A stretch of DNA of 64,000 nucleotides from Rhodopseudomonas_A palustris_F (GTDB lineage: Bacteria > Pseudomonadota > Alphaproteobacteria > Rhizobiales > Xanthobacteraceae). The stretch covers positions 2,542,001 through 2,606,000 of the forward strand of contig NC_007925.1 of NCBI RefSeq assembly GCF_000013745.1, written 5' to 3'. Shown piece after piece: positions 17,417 to 25,774 of the stretch. The translations under genes were made by a program, and so were the position numbers. The notes under the pieces are model-generated. The model searched no databases. It was not told the origin of the DNA and saw only the letters and a program-made list of their open reading frames with translations. How positions within the stretch are numbered: position 1 is the stretch's first letter; each line of letters begins with the position of its first letter.

Positions 17417-18268
17417 ATGATCAAGCCAATTCTTGCAACTTCGCTCGCTTCTGTCTTCGGCGTTAGTCTGCTGGCGCTCGGTGCCGGTTTCGCCGGCTCC
17501 GCCGCGCAGGCGCAATCCGCCGATCTGGTGCTGTGCGACCGGCTCGCCGCCGATCCCGCCGATCCGGACAAGCCGGCCGACGTCAAGGGCGTCGCCGAGA
17601 TCGCGCCCGGCGACGTCGCCACCGCGATCAAGTTCTGCCGCACCGCCGCTTCATCGTCGCGCCGCGCGCTGTATGGGCTCGGCCGCGCCTATGCGGCCAA
17701 CCGGCAAACCAACGAGGCGATCGCGGCGTTCCGCAAAGCCGCCGACAAGGGCTCCAGCTCGGCGATGGTCGAACTCGGCGTGCTCTATGCCACCGGCTCC
17801 GGCGTCGGCAAGGACGACGCCGCGGCGCGCAAACTGTTCGAACGCGCCGCCGAGGCCGGCAATCCGCGCGGCGTCAGCAATCTCGCGGCGCTGTCGGGGT
17901 CTGGTGCACCAGCCGATCCGGCGCGCGCCCGCGCGCTGCTGGCGAAGGCGGCCGACACCAATGCCGAAGCGCAGTATCAACTCGGCATGATGCTGGCCGA
18001 GGGGCAGGGCGGCGCCAAGGATGACGCGGGCGCCCGCAATCTGTTCGAGAAGGCGGCGGCGCAGGGCCATGCCGCCGCCATGGAGCGGATGGGCGCGTTC
18101 GCGCAGAGCGGGCGCGGCGGGCCGCGGGATGCCACAGCGGCGAAGGACTACTATCAACGCGCCGCGGCGCTCGGCAATGACGACGCCAAGGCGGCGCTGA
18201 AGCGCGCCGACTGCCCTTACGTGCTCAAGGACAAGCAGGGCGGCGTCGTCACCAATCTGTGCTTCTGA
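17417..18268 (+). CDS. secreted Sel1/TPR-like repeat protein
   Basis: The 283-aa product has a signal peptide (to about residue 33, ending AQAQS) and a series of ~36-residue alpha-helical repeats. Typical Sel1 units are AMVELGVLYATGSGVGKDDA, ARKLFERAAEAGNPRGVSNL and YQLGMMLAEGQGGAKDDAGA, with the expected G-x-G-V/G and A-x-x-L/F-F-E-x-A-A pattern. Such proteins serve as periplasmic scaffolds for protein-protein contacts. A cysteine in CDRLAADP and one near the C-terminus (VTNLCF) may pair. The partner is unknown. Confidence 0.85.
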   Translation: MIKPILATSLASVFGVSLLALGAGFAGSAAQAQSADLVLCDRLAADPADPDKPADVKGVAEIAPGDVATAIKFCRTAASSSRRALYGLGRAYAANRQTNEAIAAFRKAADKGSSSAMVELGVLYATGSGVGKDDAAARKLFERAAEAGNPRGVSNLAALSGSGAPADPARARALLAKAADTNAEAQYQLGMMLAEGQGGAKDDAGARNLFEKAAAQGHAAAMERMGAFAQSGRGGPRDATAAKDYYQRAAALGNDDAKAALKRADCPYVLKDKQGGVVTNLCF

Positions 18269-18349
18269 GCGCGCAACTGATCCGGCAATAACGGGCGTGC
18301 CCGCACAGGATGACGCCGTCGTCATCAAGTGCCGGCCGCCCAGCCTCGA

Positions 18350-18541
18350 TCAGCGCCGAGCCGCCGCCGGTTGTGCTGACGCCTCATGGCCGATCGAACA
18401 GCCGCAGCATTGGCCGGCCTGATCGGCCTCGTCGCTTGATTTGATCTCCGCCAGCAGGCGGGCTTGCTGGTCGTCCAATTCGGCGGCGCGTTGCCGCGCC
18501 TCGGCGCCGTAGCGTTGTCTCAGGCGTTCGAAAACCCGCAT
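18350..18541 (-). CDS. small protein with Cys-rich tail
   Basis: The 63-aa product begins MRVFERLRQRYGAEARQRA, continues with a charged helix (AELDDQQARLLAEIKSSDEA) and ends with QCCGCSIGHEASAQ. The CCGC plus His could bind a metal but this is speculation. GGGAGAG precedes the ATG, which favours translation. It is divergent from the DUF2171 gene and is one of several small genes in this stretch. No family recognised. Confidence 0.55.
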   Translation of the reverse strand: MRVFERLRQRYGAEARQRAAELDDQQARLLAEIKSSDEADQAGQCCGCSIGHEASAQPAAARR

Positions 18542-18672
18542 GTTGCTCTCCCTTGCCGCTGATGCGCGTGACCTTGCCCGATCGCCAAGGCCGATCGTTG
18601 CGCCGGAGCAACCAAGGAGCGCAATGCGCGCGCGACGCCGCAGGACGAACCTGCGAGAAATCCACCGGCGCC

Positions 18673-18697
18673 CGAACTTAAACCGGGGCTGCGCGTT
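18673..18697 (+). promoter_or_regulatory. EcfG-type promoter of the DUF2171 gene
   Basis: CGAAC (18673-18677), 16 bases, then CGTT (18694-18697) matches the EcfG pattern with one change in the first base. Its position, about 30 bp before the ATG at 18727, gives a leader of about 23 bases containing the GGAGA ribosome site. Confidence 0.6.
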
Positions 18698-18726
18698 AAG
18701 TGGTTCCATTCCTCGGAGAACAAACC

Positions 18727-18972
18727 ATGGCTGGCGTAAGCGGCATCAAAGAACACATGGAAGTCATCGGCGCCGACGGCGTTCATATCGGCACGGTCGA
18801 CCGGGTCGATGGCGATCGCATCAAGCTGACCAAAGCCGACAGCGGCCAAGGCAGCCACAAGGGCCATCACCATTTCATCGAAGGCAGCCTGGTCGCCGAG
18901 ATCGAAGGCAGCAAGGTGCGGCTGTCGGCCAATGGCGACGTCGCGGTGACGATGGAAGAAGAAGAAAAGTAG
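18727..18972 (+). CDS. DUF2171 protein, probable stress protein
   Basis: This 81-aa protein begins MAGVSGIKEHMEVIGADGVH and contains IGTVDRVDGDRIKLTKADS, then a His-rich HKGHHHFIEGSLVAEIEGS and an acidic end. This is the DUF2171 pattern, a small PRC-barrel-like beta domain that is often induced in stress. ATG 18727 has CGGAGA upstream. An EcfG-like promoter precedes it. The HKGHHH stretch might bind metal, which is speculation. Confidence 0.85.
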   Translation: MAGVSGIKEHMEVIGADGVHIGTVDRVDGDRIKLTKADSGQGSHKGHHHFIEGSLVAEIEGSKVRLSANGDVAVTMEEEEK

Positions 18973-19155
18973 TCTCGCCGCGGCGGCGCAGCTATAGGAG
19001 TCCGCGACCGCGGCCCGCCGAATGACCCGAGCAGGATGATCCCAAATCGTCATTCTGCTCGAACTCCTGAAAGCCTGACCGAAAACAGCCACCCACAATC
19101 AGTAGTTCATGGATTGCGCCGAGACGGCGTGGAGGCGAGCGAGCCGCCAAGCCGG

Positions 19156-19908
19156 CTATCGCTCCAGATAGCGCGCCTCGAGCTCGGCACGTTGCGCGCG
19201 GCCAACGCCGAGCCCATCGGCAAAGTAGGTTTCGAGATCGCCATAATCGGCGCGCACGGCCTCGAACGCCGCGGCCAGGAACGAGTCCTCCACCGACACC
19301 AGAACAGCGGTGATCTCGGCCGGCAACGCAAGGGTCTTCGCCGTCGCGTCATCGAGCCGGTAGTGCCGGTTGGTCAGCAGATAGTCTTCGACGATGGTGG
19401 GCTCGGCGACGCCGAGCGCGTGCAGGATCAGCGCGCAGGCGAATCCGGTGCGGTCCTTGCCGGCGGTGCAGTGAATCACCAGCGGCGCGTGATCTTCCAG
19501 CAGATGCGCGAACAACGCATGGAACGCCTTGGTGTTGTTGCGCACGAAATCGCGATAGGAGTCGCGCATCAACTCCGCGGTCTCTGCGGCGGACAGCGGC
19601 ACGCGGCTGAGGATGCGCTCGCGCAGCGCCAGCATGATCGCGGGCTCGATCGGCAGCGAATGTACGGTGATATCGTCGACGCAGCACATCGTGCTGAGCC
19701 GCTCCTCGACGCCGCGCAGATCGAACGCGTTCTTCAGGCCGAGGCTGCGCAGCAGCGCGATGTCGTCGCAGCTCAGGTGCGCCAGATGATTGGAGCGAAA
19801 CAGCTGCCGCCAGCGCACGCCGCGGCCGTCCTTGCCCGGATAGCCGCCGAGATCGCGGAAATTGCAGGCGCCGGTCAGCGCGAGATGTCGCGGATAAGAA
19901 TCAAGCAT
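19156..19908 (-). CDS. tyrosine/lipid phosphatase (Y_phosphatase3)
   Basis: The 250-aa product carries the N-terminal NFRDLGGYPG hallmark of this family and the active-site loop VIHCTAGKDRTGFACAL, with nucleophile Cys147 and the invariant Arg153. The extended ACALILHALG helix follows. Related proteins dephosphorylate phosphotyrosine or phosphoinositides in the cytoplasm. The start at 19908 gives MLDSYPRHLALTGACNFRDL; there is no strong ribosome site. A CPBP-family gene lies 62 bp upstream on the same strand, so the two are probably cotranscribed. Confidence 0.88.
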   Translation of the reverse strand: MLDSYPRHLALTGACNFRDLGGYPGKDGRGVRWRQLFRSNHLAHLSCDDIALLRSLGLKNAFDLRGVEERLSTMCCVDDITVHSLPIEPAIMLALRERILSRVPLSAAETAELMRDSYRDFVRNNTKAFHALFAHLLEDHAPLVIHCTAGKDRTGFACALILHALGVAEPTIVEDYLLTNRHYRLDDATAKTLALPAEITAVLVSVEDSFLAAAFEAVRADYGDLETYFADGLGVGRAQRAELEARYLER

Positions 19909-19970
19909 GGTGCCAGTGTAGCCGATCGGCAATGGCGAGGGGATGACAGAGTGCGCGTGCCGACGCAGCG

Positions 19971-20576
19971 TCAGGCGATGCCGAGTGAGAACGCCAGCGT
20001 GCCGACCGCGGCGTGCGACAGGATCAACGGCCAGATGTTGCGCATCTTCAGATAGGCGAAGCCCCAGATCACCCCGACCAGGAAGGTGTTCAGCAGCAGC
20101 ATGGCGTCGCCATAGGCGAGGTGGATCAGCGAGAACATCGCCGAGGAATACAGCACATAGGTCCAGTTGCTGGTCTGCAGTTTGTCGGTCATCAGCTTGG
20201 GGATCGCGCGGCACACCACCTCCTGGCAGGGGCTGGACACCAGGATGTAGAACGGTGCGAAGCTGAGCCAGTTCGGCGGCTGCCGGGTGAAGCTGAAGAT
20301 CTGCGCCTCGATCACCATGATGGCGGCGAGCCCGATGGTGACGGCGCCGCAGCCGATCCAATGCGACATCAGGATCGGCCGGCTCAGCCCGAGTTCGGCG
20401 AAGGAAAAGCCGCTGTAGAAGCACAGCGCGATGCACAGCGCCGACACCGCGAGCAGCGCATGCAGCCGATATTCGAACGACAGCGCTCCCCAATGGATGG
20501 CTAATCCGGGGATCGAGATCAGCGCGGCAAAGCCCGCTAGCGGCGCCAGGGCCCGCCATTGACGCAAAAATGTCAT
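19971..20576 (-). CDS. CPBP-family intramembrane protease-like protein
   Basis: The 201-aa product has about six membrane helices. The CPBP (Abi/Rce1-like) motifs are recognisable: PCQEVVCRAI at 117-125, FSLIHLAYGD with His152, and LSHAAVGTLA with His188. The first motif is normally EExxxR; here it is QExxxR (Gln118, Glu119, Arg123), so activity may be altered. These proteins sit in the inner membrane and cleave or process unknown substrates. It is upstream of the phosphatase gene in the same direction. Confidence 0.8.
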   Translation of the reverse strand: MTFLRQWRALAPLAGFAALISIPGLAIHWGALSFEYRLHALLAVSALCIALCFYSGFSFAELGLSRPILMSHWIGCGAVTIGLAAIMVIEAQIFSFTRQPPNWLSFAPFYILVSSPCQEVVCRAIPKLMTDKLQTSNWTYVLYSSAMFSLIHLAYGDAMLLLNTFLVGVIWGFAYLKMRNIWPLILSHAAVGTLAFSLGIA

Positions 20577-20663
20577 ATACCCTTATACCAGGAGACTTAA
20601 AAATGTCATGCAGCGATATGCCGGTAAGCTTCCTAGGGTTCCGGGGAAGCGAAAGTCTTTGCG

Positions 20664-20804
20664 ATGTGTTCCGTGGCTGACAACGCCGATGCGGTTCAGG
20701 CGTTCAAACACCGTGCCGCCGTCATGCCCACTCGGCTCGCCGCCATGGCGGCCGCCGCGGCGGGCGCGGCCTGGATGATTCAATTCCAACCGAGAATGCG
20801 CTAG
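20664..20804 (+). CDS. possible 46-aa membrane peptide (doubtful)
   Basis: An ATG frame gives 46 aa with an Ala-rich stretch (LAAMAAAAAGAAWMIQF) that could span a membrane. There is no clear ribosome site, and the frame overlaps the 3' end of the minus-strand gene by 4 bp. Ala-rich frames arise easily in GC-rich DNA, so this may be chance. Nothing else is visible in the 20577-20800 gap except a small hairpin (GCTTCC with GGAAGC) at 20628-20650. Confidence 0.25.
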   Translation: MCSVADNADAVQAFKHRAAVMPTRLAAMAAAAAGAAWMIQFQPRMR

Positions 20805-21043
20805 CGCGACATCCGGCCGCCGCCGCGGACGCTGATCGCGCCGCCGAGCTTGACGCAGGTGGAGGAGCCCTCGACCATCACGAAGCCGGGGCCGAACTGC
20901 GCGCAGGGATTGGATTTCGCCGCATGCGGAATTGGCCGCGGCGTATCGCGCGGCGTCGGTGTGCCGGCGGTCACGGGCGTCTGTTCCGCGCAGGCCACAG
21001 TCGGTAGCGCGGCGACGATGAGAGCCGCGAAAATCAGTTTCAT
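20801..21043 (-). CDS. small secreted protein with porin N-terminus-like motif
   Basis: The 80-aa product has a signal peptide (MKLIFAALIVAALPTVACAE), a Thr/Pro-rich linker and the motif PCAQFGPGFVMVEGSSTCVK followed by LGGAISVRGGGR. This C-x(n)-G-x-G-F...T-C-x-K-x-G-G block is what starts alphaproteobacterial porins (two cysteines, then the first barrel strand). Here the protein ends at once, so it is a mini-version or remnant and cannot form a barrel. ATG 21043 starts the signal peptide. It converges on the doubtful 46-aa frame. Confidence 0.65.
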   Translation of the reverse strand: MKLIFAALIVAALPTVACAEQTPVTAGTPTPRDTPRPIPHAAKSNPCAQFGPGFVMVEGSSTCVKLGGAISVRGGGRMSR

Positions 21044-21151
21044 CGGCCTTGATAACGCAGTCTCGGCCGGGTGGCCAGCGCCGCATGGCCAGGCGCCGCG
21101 ATGCCGCTCATTGAACGACGTTGGCGCCGATGCGACAGCCGCCAACTGAAA

Positions 21152-21178
21152 CGGGCTTCGACTGAGAATCGAAGCCCG
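21152..21178 (-). terminator. terminator after the Flp pilin gene
   Basis: CGGGCTTCGA and TCGAAGCCCG form a perfect 10-base stem with a seven-base loop. On the minus strand it is followed by TTTC, 56 bp after the pilin stop. Confidence 0.6.
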
Positions 21179-21233
21179 CAGAAGACTCTCCAGCCACGGA
21201 GAAAATAGAGTAGTTATCTTGCGAGGTCCTCCT

Positions 21234-21416
21234 TTACTTTTTGGGCTCGGGGGTGGTCAGCGCGGCTCCAACTTCGCCTAGCTTGGTACTCAGATTGCTG
21301 CCGATGGTGGTGAGCGCGGTGATAATGGCGAGGGCGATGAGCGAGGCGATCAGGCCGTATTCGATCGCGGTTGCGCCCGACTCGTCCTTCAGAAATTTCA
21401 TGACGATGTTGTTCAT
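21234..21416 (-). CDS. Flp/Fap-type pilin, orphan
   Basis: The 60-aa prepilin has a short leader (MNNIVMKFLKDESG) and the Flp signature ATAIEYGLIASLIALAIITA; the Gly is the expected prepilin-peptidase site and the Glu five residues later is the conserved E5. It should be exported and assembled by a Tad/Cpa secretion system, but no tad or cpa genes lie nearby. AGGAGAG precedes the ATG at 21416. The gene is transcribed from an AT-rich region that contrasts with its GC-rich surroundings. Confidence 0.9.
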   Translation of the reverse strand: MNNIVMKFLKDESGATAIEYGLIASLIALAIITALTTIGSNLSTKLGEVGAALTTPEPKK

Positions 21417-22067
21417 GTGTCTCTCCTGTTAGTTCAGCTATTTTGCCCGGGCGGTGAGTGTTTCCTTCAACGCCGCGAACTTGCCGTGAAAAACTTAACT
21501 CGGGTTGAATCGGATTGACGAACAACCAATAGTAGTGGTACAAAAATACCGATGATACGAAGATTCTTTGCAAAATATGTCGAGACGTATCCAGAGCGCA
21601 GTAACTGAAATGATAGGTGAGAGGTAGTTGCCGGGGTGGCTTGCCGCGACAGGTAGTAAATTAGTACCACGGGTGATTGTTGTAGCGACAAGGTGTCGCA
21701 TATTAGGGTCTGACAACTACGCGCTCGCTGCGGGGGGGGGCGGCGGCCGAATTATCCGCGAACGATGTCGCCGTGGCCGAGGCGGGCGGTCGCCGCGGCG
21801 TCGGGGGCGCTTGCCGGACTGCCGTATCGGAGCGTGAGCAGGACGACGCCTCGCCATGGGCAAGTGAGGCGCGGCGACGGGGTGAGAGGCTGCAGCCTGG
21901 CAAGAATGGTCGCCTTGGATGACCGCGGCGACATCCGGCCTCAATGTCGCGGCGGCCGGCGGCCGACGGCATGCTGCGGCTGCCGGACCGAAAGCCGCGG
22001 GCCGCGAAGCCCGGGCCGCAACGATTTGTTTGAACTTGGCCCTTATGGCTTGCGGCTATCGCCCCCG
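21417..22067. other. 650-bp gap upstream of the pilin gene
   Basis: The part at 21470-21720 is clearly more AT-rich than its neighbours and probably holds the pilin promoter. A short stem (GCGAC with GTCGC) lies near 21683-21697. A run of nine G begins near 21731, followed by GC-rich sequence to 22067. No open frame here has a ribosome site or recognisable content. Confidence 0.5.
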
Positions 22068-22355
22068 ATGCGCGGAGCCGCCGCTTTGAACGAGACCCTG
22101 ATCTCCACCTGCCAGATGTTTCTGGTGCCGCTGACCATCCTGTTCGCGGCGGTGGGCGTCGCCAATTCGCGCTTCGTCAAGCTGCTGGTCTGTCTGCTCG
22201 GGGTCGGCATCGCCGCGCTGTGGATCTGGCGGGTCTGGCTGTGGACCGGGCTGTCGCTGATCGACAAGCGCACCGGCATCGGCCTGGCCGGCGGCTTCGC
22301 GCTGTGCTGGGTGCTGACGCTGCTGGCCCAGATCAAGAGCAGTTTTCAGCGCTAG
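22068..22355 (+). CDS. small membrane protein, unknown function
   Basis: The product has three hydrophobic stretches: FLVPLTILFAAVGVANS, VKLLVCLLGVGIAALWIWRV and IGLAGGFALCWVLTLLAQI, ending in a basic tail. With ATG 22068 it is 95 aa. A TTG at 22086 preceded by GGAG would give an 89-aa protein and may be the true start. The membrane topology and coding pattern are convincing, but the family is not recognised. It is followed 127 bp later by a secreted protein gene on the same strand. Confidence 0.6.
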   Translation: MRGAAALNETLISTCQMFLVPLTILFAAVGVANSRFVKLLVCLLGVGIAALWIWRVWLWTGLSLIDKRTGIGLAGGFALCWVLTLLAQIKSSFQR

Positions 22356-22482
22356 GCCGCGTGGCGCTGCGCACCGCCGACCCGGAGCCGGCCGCCCGGC
22401 GCACGCGCCGTCATAAGATTTTTTCGCTTCGCCGCACCGGGCCGGGTTTGCTAGCATGGCCGCGTTGGTTCGAGGACATGCC

Positions 22483-22827
22483 ATGAAGCGTCTGCTGTTG
22501 CCCCTTGTAGTGTTGTATTCCGCCGCGGCGTCGGCGCAGACCGTGCCGCCCACGGTCGGCGACCGGCCGCTGCTGCAGATCAAGCCGAAGGTGGCTGCCG
22601 CCAAGCCCGGCAAGCCGTCGCTGCCCTCGCAGCTGCAGGCCTGCCTGGAGATCGAGGACGGCTCCAAGGAGCGGCTGGACTGCTACGACGCGCTGATCGC
22701 GCCGCAGCCCAAGCCGAAACCGCCCAAGGTCAAGGCGGTCACCGACTGCCGCTTCACCAAGGAGCAGGACGAGCGGCTGAGCTGTTTCAACGGCTTCGTG
22801 GAAAAGCAGCAAAAGCCGCAAGGCTGA
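22483..22827 (+). CDS. small secreted Cys-containing protein
   Basis: The 114-aa product has a signal peptide (MKRLLLPLVVLYSAAASAQ), a Pro/Lys-rich part, and two similar cysteine blocks: LQACLEIEDGSKERLDCYDA and CRFTKEQDERLSCFNGF. Each has two cysteines spaced 10-12 residues apart around an E/D-R-L core, as in small rhizobial periplasmic proteins of unknown role. Disulfides within each block are likely. ATG 22483 starts the signal peptide. Confidence 0.72.
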   Translation: MKRLLLPLVVLYSAAASAQTVPPTVGDRPLLQIKPKVAAAKPGKPSLPSQLQACLEIEDGSKERLDCYDALIAPQPKPKPPKVKAVTDCRFTKEQDERLSCFNGFVEKQQKPQG

Positions 22828-23723
22828 GGGCTGAGGGCTGGGGCCGGCGGCCGCCGTGCCTTGGATGATTGGCCGAGCGCCATACGTCCTTGATTCGAAT
22901 GTCAAACAGCCCAACGAATTCCGGATAGCCGCCCGCGATCTCGCGGCGCTAAGCGCCCGAGCTTTGCAAGAGGCCCCCTCGAACCAATGAGGGGGGAGGC
23001 GCGCCGCAGGGCGCGGGGGTAGATGTTTCGCGGTCTGCGGCTTGCCTCGCAAGGCCAGTCGCAAAGACCGCGCGTCGCCTTGCGGCGCGCCGTCCTGCGG
23101 CGATTATGGGCCCCGGGACCGTGCTTCCGGGGACAGGCGCGATGCACTCCGCACCACTGATCCCGGCGATCTCTCGCCGTTCACCTGTCCCGCGTCCAGC
23201 CAACCAGCAAGTGGCAGAGCCTCGTAGTGGGCCCGGACGGTGGCCTGGGGCCTCCCGGGTGATGCTTGCGAGGCACCAGCGCGGGACGCCGCGTCGACCG
23301 AATTGGAGTTGCCTCCGCATCGGCAGCGATGAGTGAGTTGCCCCACCGCTCGCTCTGTCCCGCTAACGTGACGCCTCGCGAAAGCGCCCCTCACGGACAG
23401 GACGACTAGGAATATAATCAATAATACGAAGCCTGTCAACGCGGTCGGTGCGCAGCGCTATGCGCGGCGTCGCTGTGGCCAGCCCCGTGTCTGTGGCGCG
23501 GCAGCCCGATGGCGATTATCGCGAGCCAAGCGACCTCGCTGGCGATCACCTCAGCTTGAATTTCGTCTGGTCGCTTCGGACGTCGCGTGCTGATCATGCG
23601 CGGCGCGTGATCACTATCAGGACACCGCTTACTAATTGATTTTTCGGTTCGTCGCGCGGCGAGGCTTGCAATCGCGGTCGCGCGCTACACATCCCCACAA
23701 CAACATCAGCGGAGGAAACGGCC
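22828..23723. other. 900-bp gap, possible dispersed repeat material
   Basis: No credible gene is visible. The stretch 22905-23440 is unusual: it contains several local inverted pairs (for example GGCGCGCC near 22997 and GGCGCGCCG near 23083) and ends in a short AT-rich block (AGGAATATAATCAATAATA near 23410). It resembles non-coding repeated material found between genes in this bacterial group. The stretch 23640-23723 is the leader of the next gene. Confidence 0.45.
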
Positions 23724-24242
23724 ATGAAGTTGGGATGGATCGCAGGACTTGGATTGGCGCTGAGCACGCCGGCCTATGCCGGCGGCGGCGCGTCGTTCAT
23801 CGACGGGGTGTGGGTCGGCAAGGGCACCTTCCAAATGGGCGACAAGGTGCATAGCTGCGGCGACATCAAGATGAAGTTCGTCGGCAGCGAGACCAGCTAC
23901 CAGGTGCACGAGGCGCATATGGTGTGCGAGGAACTCGGCAAGCAGACCTTCACCGAGGTCGACAAATTCACTATCGACAACGACGGCACCATCACCTTCG
24001 TGGAAGGGACCGCCACCAATCTGAAGCCCAACACCAAGGTGGGCTCGGTGAAGGGACAATCATTGGTGACGCTGAATCCGATCGACGACGTCAAGATCGA
24101 CGATATCAAGATGCGGCTGGACGGCGACGTGCTGATCTACGACCAGATCGCCAGCGCGCCGGGACAAACCCCAGACTACAGCCTGGTGGCGATCCTGACC
24201 AAGGAGCCGCCGGCGAAACAGGCCACCGGGGGAAACAAGTAG
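23724..24242 (+). CDS. secreted protein of unknown function
   Basis: The 172-aa product has a signal peptide (MKLGWIAGLGLALSTPAYAG). The mature part looks like a beta-rich, lipocalin-like domain: FIDGVWVGKGTFQMGDKVHS, the cysteine pair in SCGDIKMKF and HMVCEELGK, then KFTIDNDGTITFVEGTATN and RLDGDVLIYDQIAS. The pattern of short alternating strands suggests a ligand-binding barrel, which is inference. CGGAGGAAA precedes the ATG. It stands alone. Confidence 0.72.
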   Translation: MKLGWIAGLGLALSTPAYAGGGASFIDGVWVGKGTFQMGDKVHSCGDIKMKFVGSETSYQVHEAHMVCEELGKQTFTEVDKFTIDNDGTITFVEGTATNLKPNTKVGSVKGQSLVTLNPIDDVKIDDIKMRLDGDVLIYDQIASAPGQTPDYSLVAILTKEPPAKQATGGNK

Positions 24243-24654
24243 TGGAACTACGCGGCCAGCTGCGGGTTGGCCCTCGGTAGCGTACGGAGGTGCCAGCGGC
24301 GTCGGCGAGGAGTACCTTGCTGACGCTGCGGCCCGATAATCAAACAACCAGGCGCAGCCGCCGGATCCAGATTGGACCAACCATCGGAACCGGGAAGGGT
24401 AGTCAGCATGATCTGCAGCGAACGCTCGACCCGGGTGTTGCCGGGACTGTCTCAAGCCCTGTCATGGTTGCGGAGCGGCCTGCCGCCGACCGTTGGCGCG
24501 CCGCAGCCGCCCCGGACCTCCACCACGATCACACCGCGACCGCCGCGGCATCGGCCGACCGGAGCCGCGCAAAAGCCGGTCGTTAGGTAGGCGCTTTGGC
24601 GCTTGGGCCCGCGTAGCTTCCGATCACAACATCGTCATCGCGAGGCGTGTTCGC
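24243..24654. other. gap with one doubtful small frame
   Basis: A 60-aa frame (24408-24590, MICSERSTRVLPGLSQALSW at the start, Pro/Thr/Arg-rich afterwards) follows an AGGG, but its composition is what GC-rich non-coding DNA produces. I see no RNA gene or repeat in the rest of this stretch. Confidence 0.35.
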
Positions 24655-25767
24655 TCACTGGATCTTGCGGCGGAACATCCAGGCGGCAGCCGAGATCGTC
24701 ACCACCGCGATTGCGGCCATTGGCCACAGCCGCTCCGCGACCGCGCCGAACGCCATGTCGCGCAGGAACACGCCGCGGATCACCACCACGATATGCGTCA
24801 GCGGGTTGATCTGCGCGACCGGCTGTAGCCAGTCCGGCATGTTCTGCACCGGCGAGCTGAATCCCGACAGCATCATCAGCGGCATCATCGTCACCATGAT
24901 GCCCATCATCGCCTGCTGCTGGTTCGACACCAGCGAGGAGATGAACAGCGCGATGCCGATGATCGAGACCAGGAAGATCGCAAGCCCGGTGAACAGCACC
25001 AGCGCCGACCCGGTCAAGCTGATGCCGAAGCCGAAGATCACGATCAAGGTGATGATGGTGCATTGCGCGAAGCCGACGATCAGCCCGGGAACGGCCTTGC
25101 CGACCACGATCTCCAACGGCTGCAGCGGCGACACCAGGAGTTGCTCGAAGGTGCCGAGTTCGCGCTCGCGCGCCACCGACATGCCGACGATCATCAGCAC
25201 CATGGTCATCGGCAGCGTGGCGATCAGCACCGGCACCATGGATTCGCGATAGCCGCGATTGGGATTGTACCAGCTGCGGTCGACGATCTCGCTTTCCGGC
25301 GGCACGGCCGCGCCGCCCATCCGATAGGCGGCGCTGTATTGCGCGATGATGGTGTTGAGATAGTTACTCAAGATCTGCGCGCTGTTGGATTTGCGGCCGT
25401 CGAGCAACAGCTGCACCGTCGGCTTTTCGTTGCCGGCGAGCTTGCGGGAAAAATCCTGGCCGATCTGGATCACCACCATGACGTCCTGGCGGTCGATCGC
25501 GGCGCGTGCCTCGGCCTCGCTGCCGTAGCGCCGCACTTCGGAAAACGCCGAGGCGCGCTCGAAGCGGCTAATCAATTGTTCGGACTGCGCGCCCCAATCC
25601 TGGTTCAACACGCCGACCGGCACGTTAGAGACCTCCAAAGTGGCGGCGAAGGCGAACAGGAAGAATTGGATCAGCGGCGGCAGCACCAGCGCCATCCGCG
25701 CCTTCGGATCGCGGAACGCCGCCAGCATCTCCTTGACGATCAGCGCGAGCAGCCTGGTCCAGATCAT
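24655..25767 (-). CDS. ybhR: ABC-2 type permease, YbhR-like
   Basis: This 370-aa inner-membrane permease has one N-terminal helix (MALVLPPLIQFFLFAFAATL), a ~150-residue periplasmic loop, and five C-terminal helices with the ABC-2 signature VARERELGTFEQLLVSPLQP. Its length matches E. coli YbhR (about 368 aa). It is the last gene of the five-gene export operon, 7 bp after the YbhS-like gene. Together with YbhS it should form the membrane pore powered by the double ATPase. E. coli YbhFSR has been linked to drug and cation efflux; the substrate here is unknown. Confidence 0.88.
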   Translation of the reverse strand: MIWTRLLALIVKEMLAAFRDPKARMALVLPPLIQFFLFAFAATLEVSNVPVGVLNQDWGAQSEQLISRFERASAFSEVRRYGSEAEARAAIDRQDVMVVIQIGQDFSRKLAGNEKPTVQLLLDGRKSNSAQILSNYLNTIIAQYSAAYRMGGAAVPPESEIVDRSWYNPNRGYRESMVPVLIATLPMTMVLMIVGMSVARERELGTFEQLLVSPLQPLEIVVGKAVPGLIVGFAQCTIITLIVIFGFGISLTGSALVLFTGLAIFLVSIIGIALFISSLVSNQQQAMMGIMVTMMPLMMLSGFSSPVQNMPDWLQPVAQINPLTHIVVVIRGVFLRDMAFGAVAERLWPMAAIAVVTISAAAWMFRRKIQ

Positions 25768-25774
25768 CGCGCCC

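Noticed and set aside
20618..20660. A CTAGGGTTCCG stretch that recalls the guanidine-I (ykkC) riboswitch opening
   Set aside because: The rest of the consensus (CTGGTCCGAG and the ACGR block) is missing, the bases simply form a small hairpin, and no fitting gene follows on that strand.
24408..24590. 60-aa frame with AGGG upstream as a gene
   Set aside because: Its Pro/Arg/Thr-rich composition and lack of any feature fit chance translation of GC-rich DNA.
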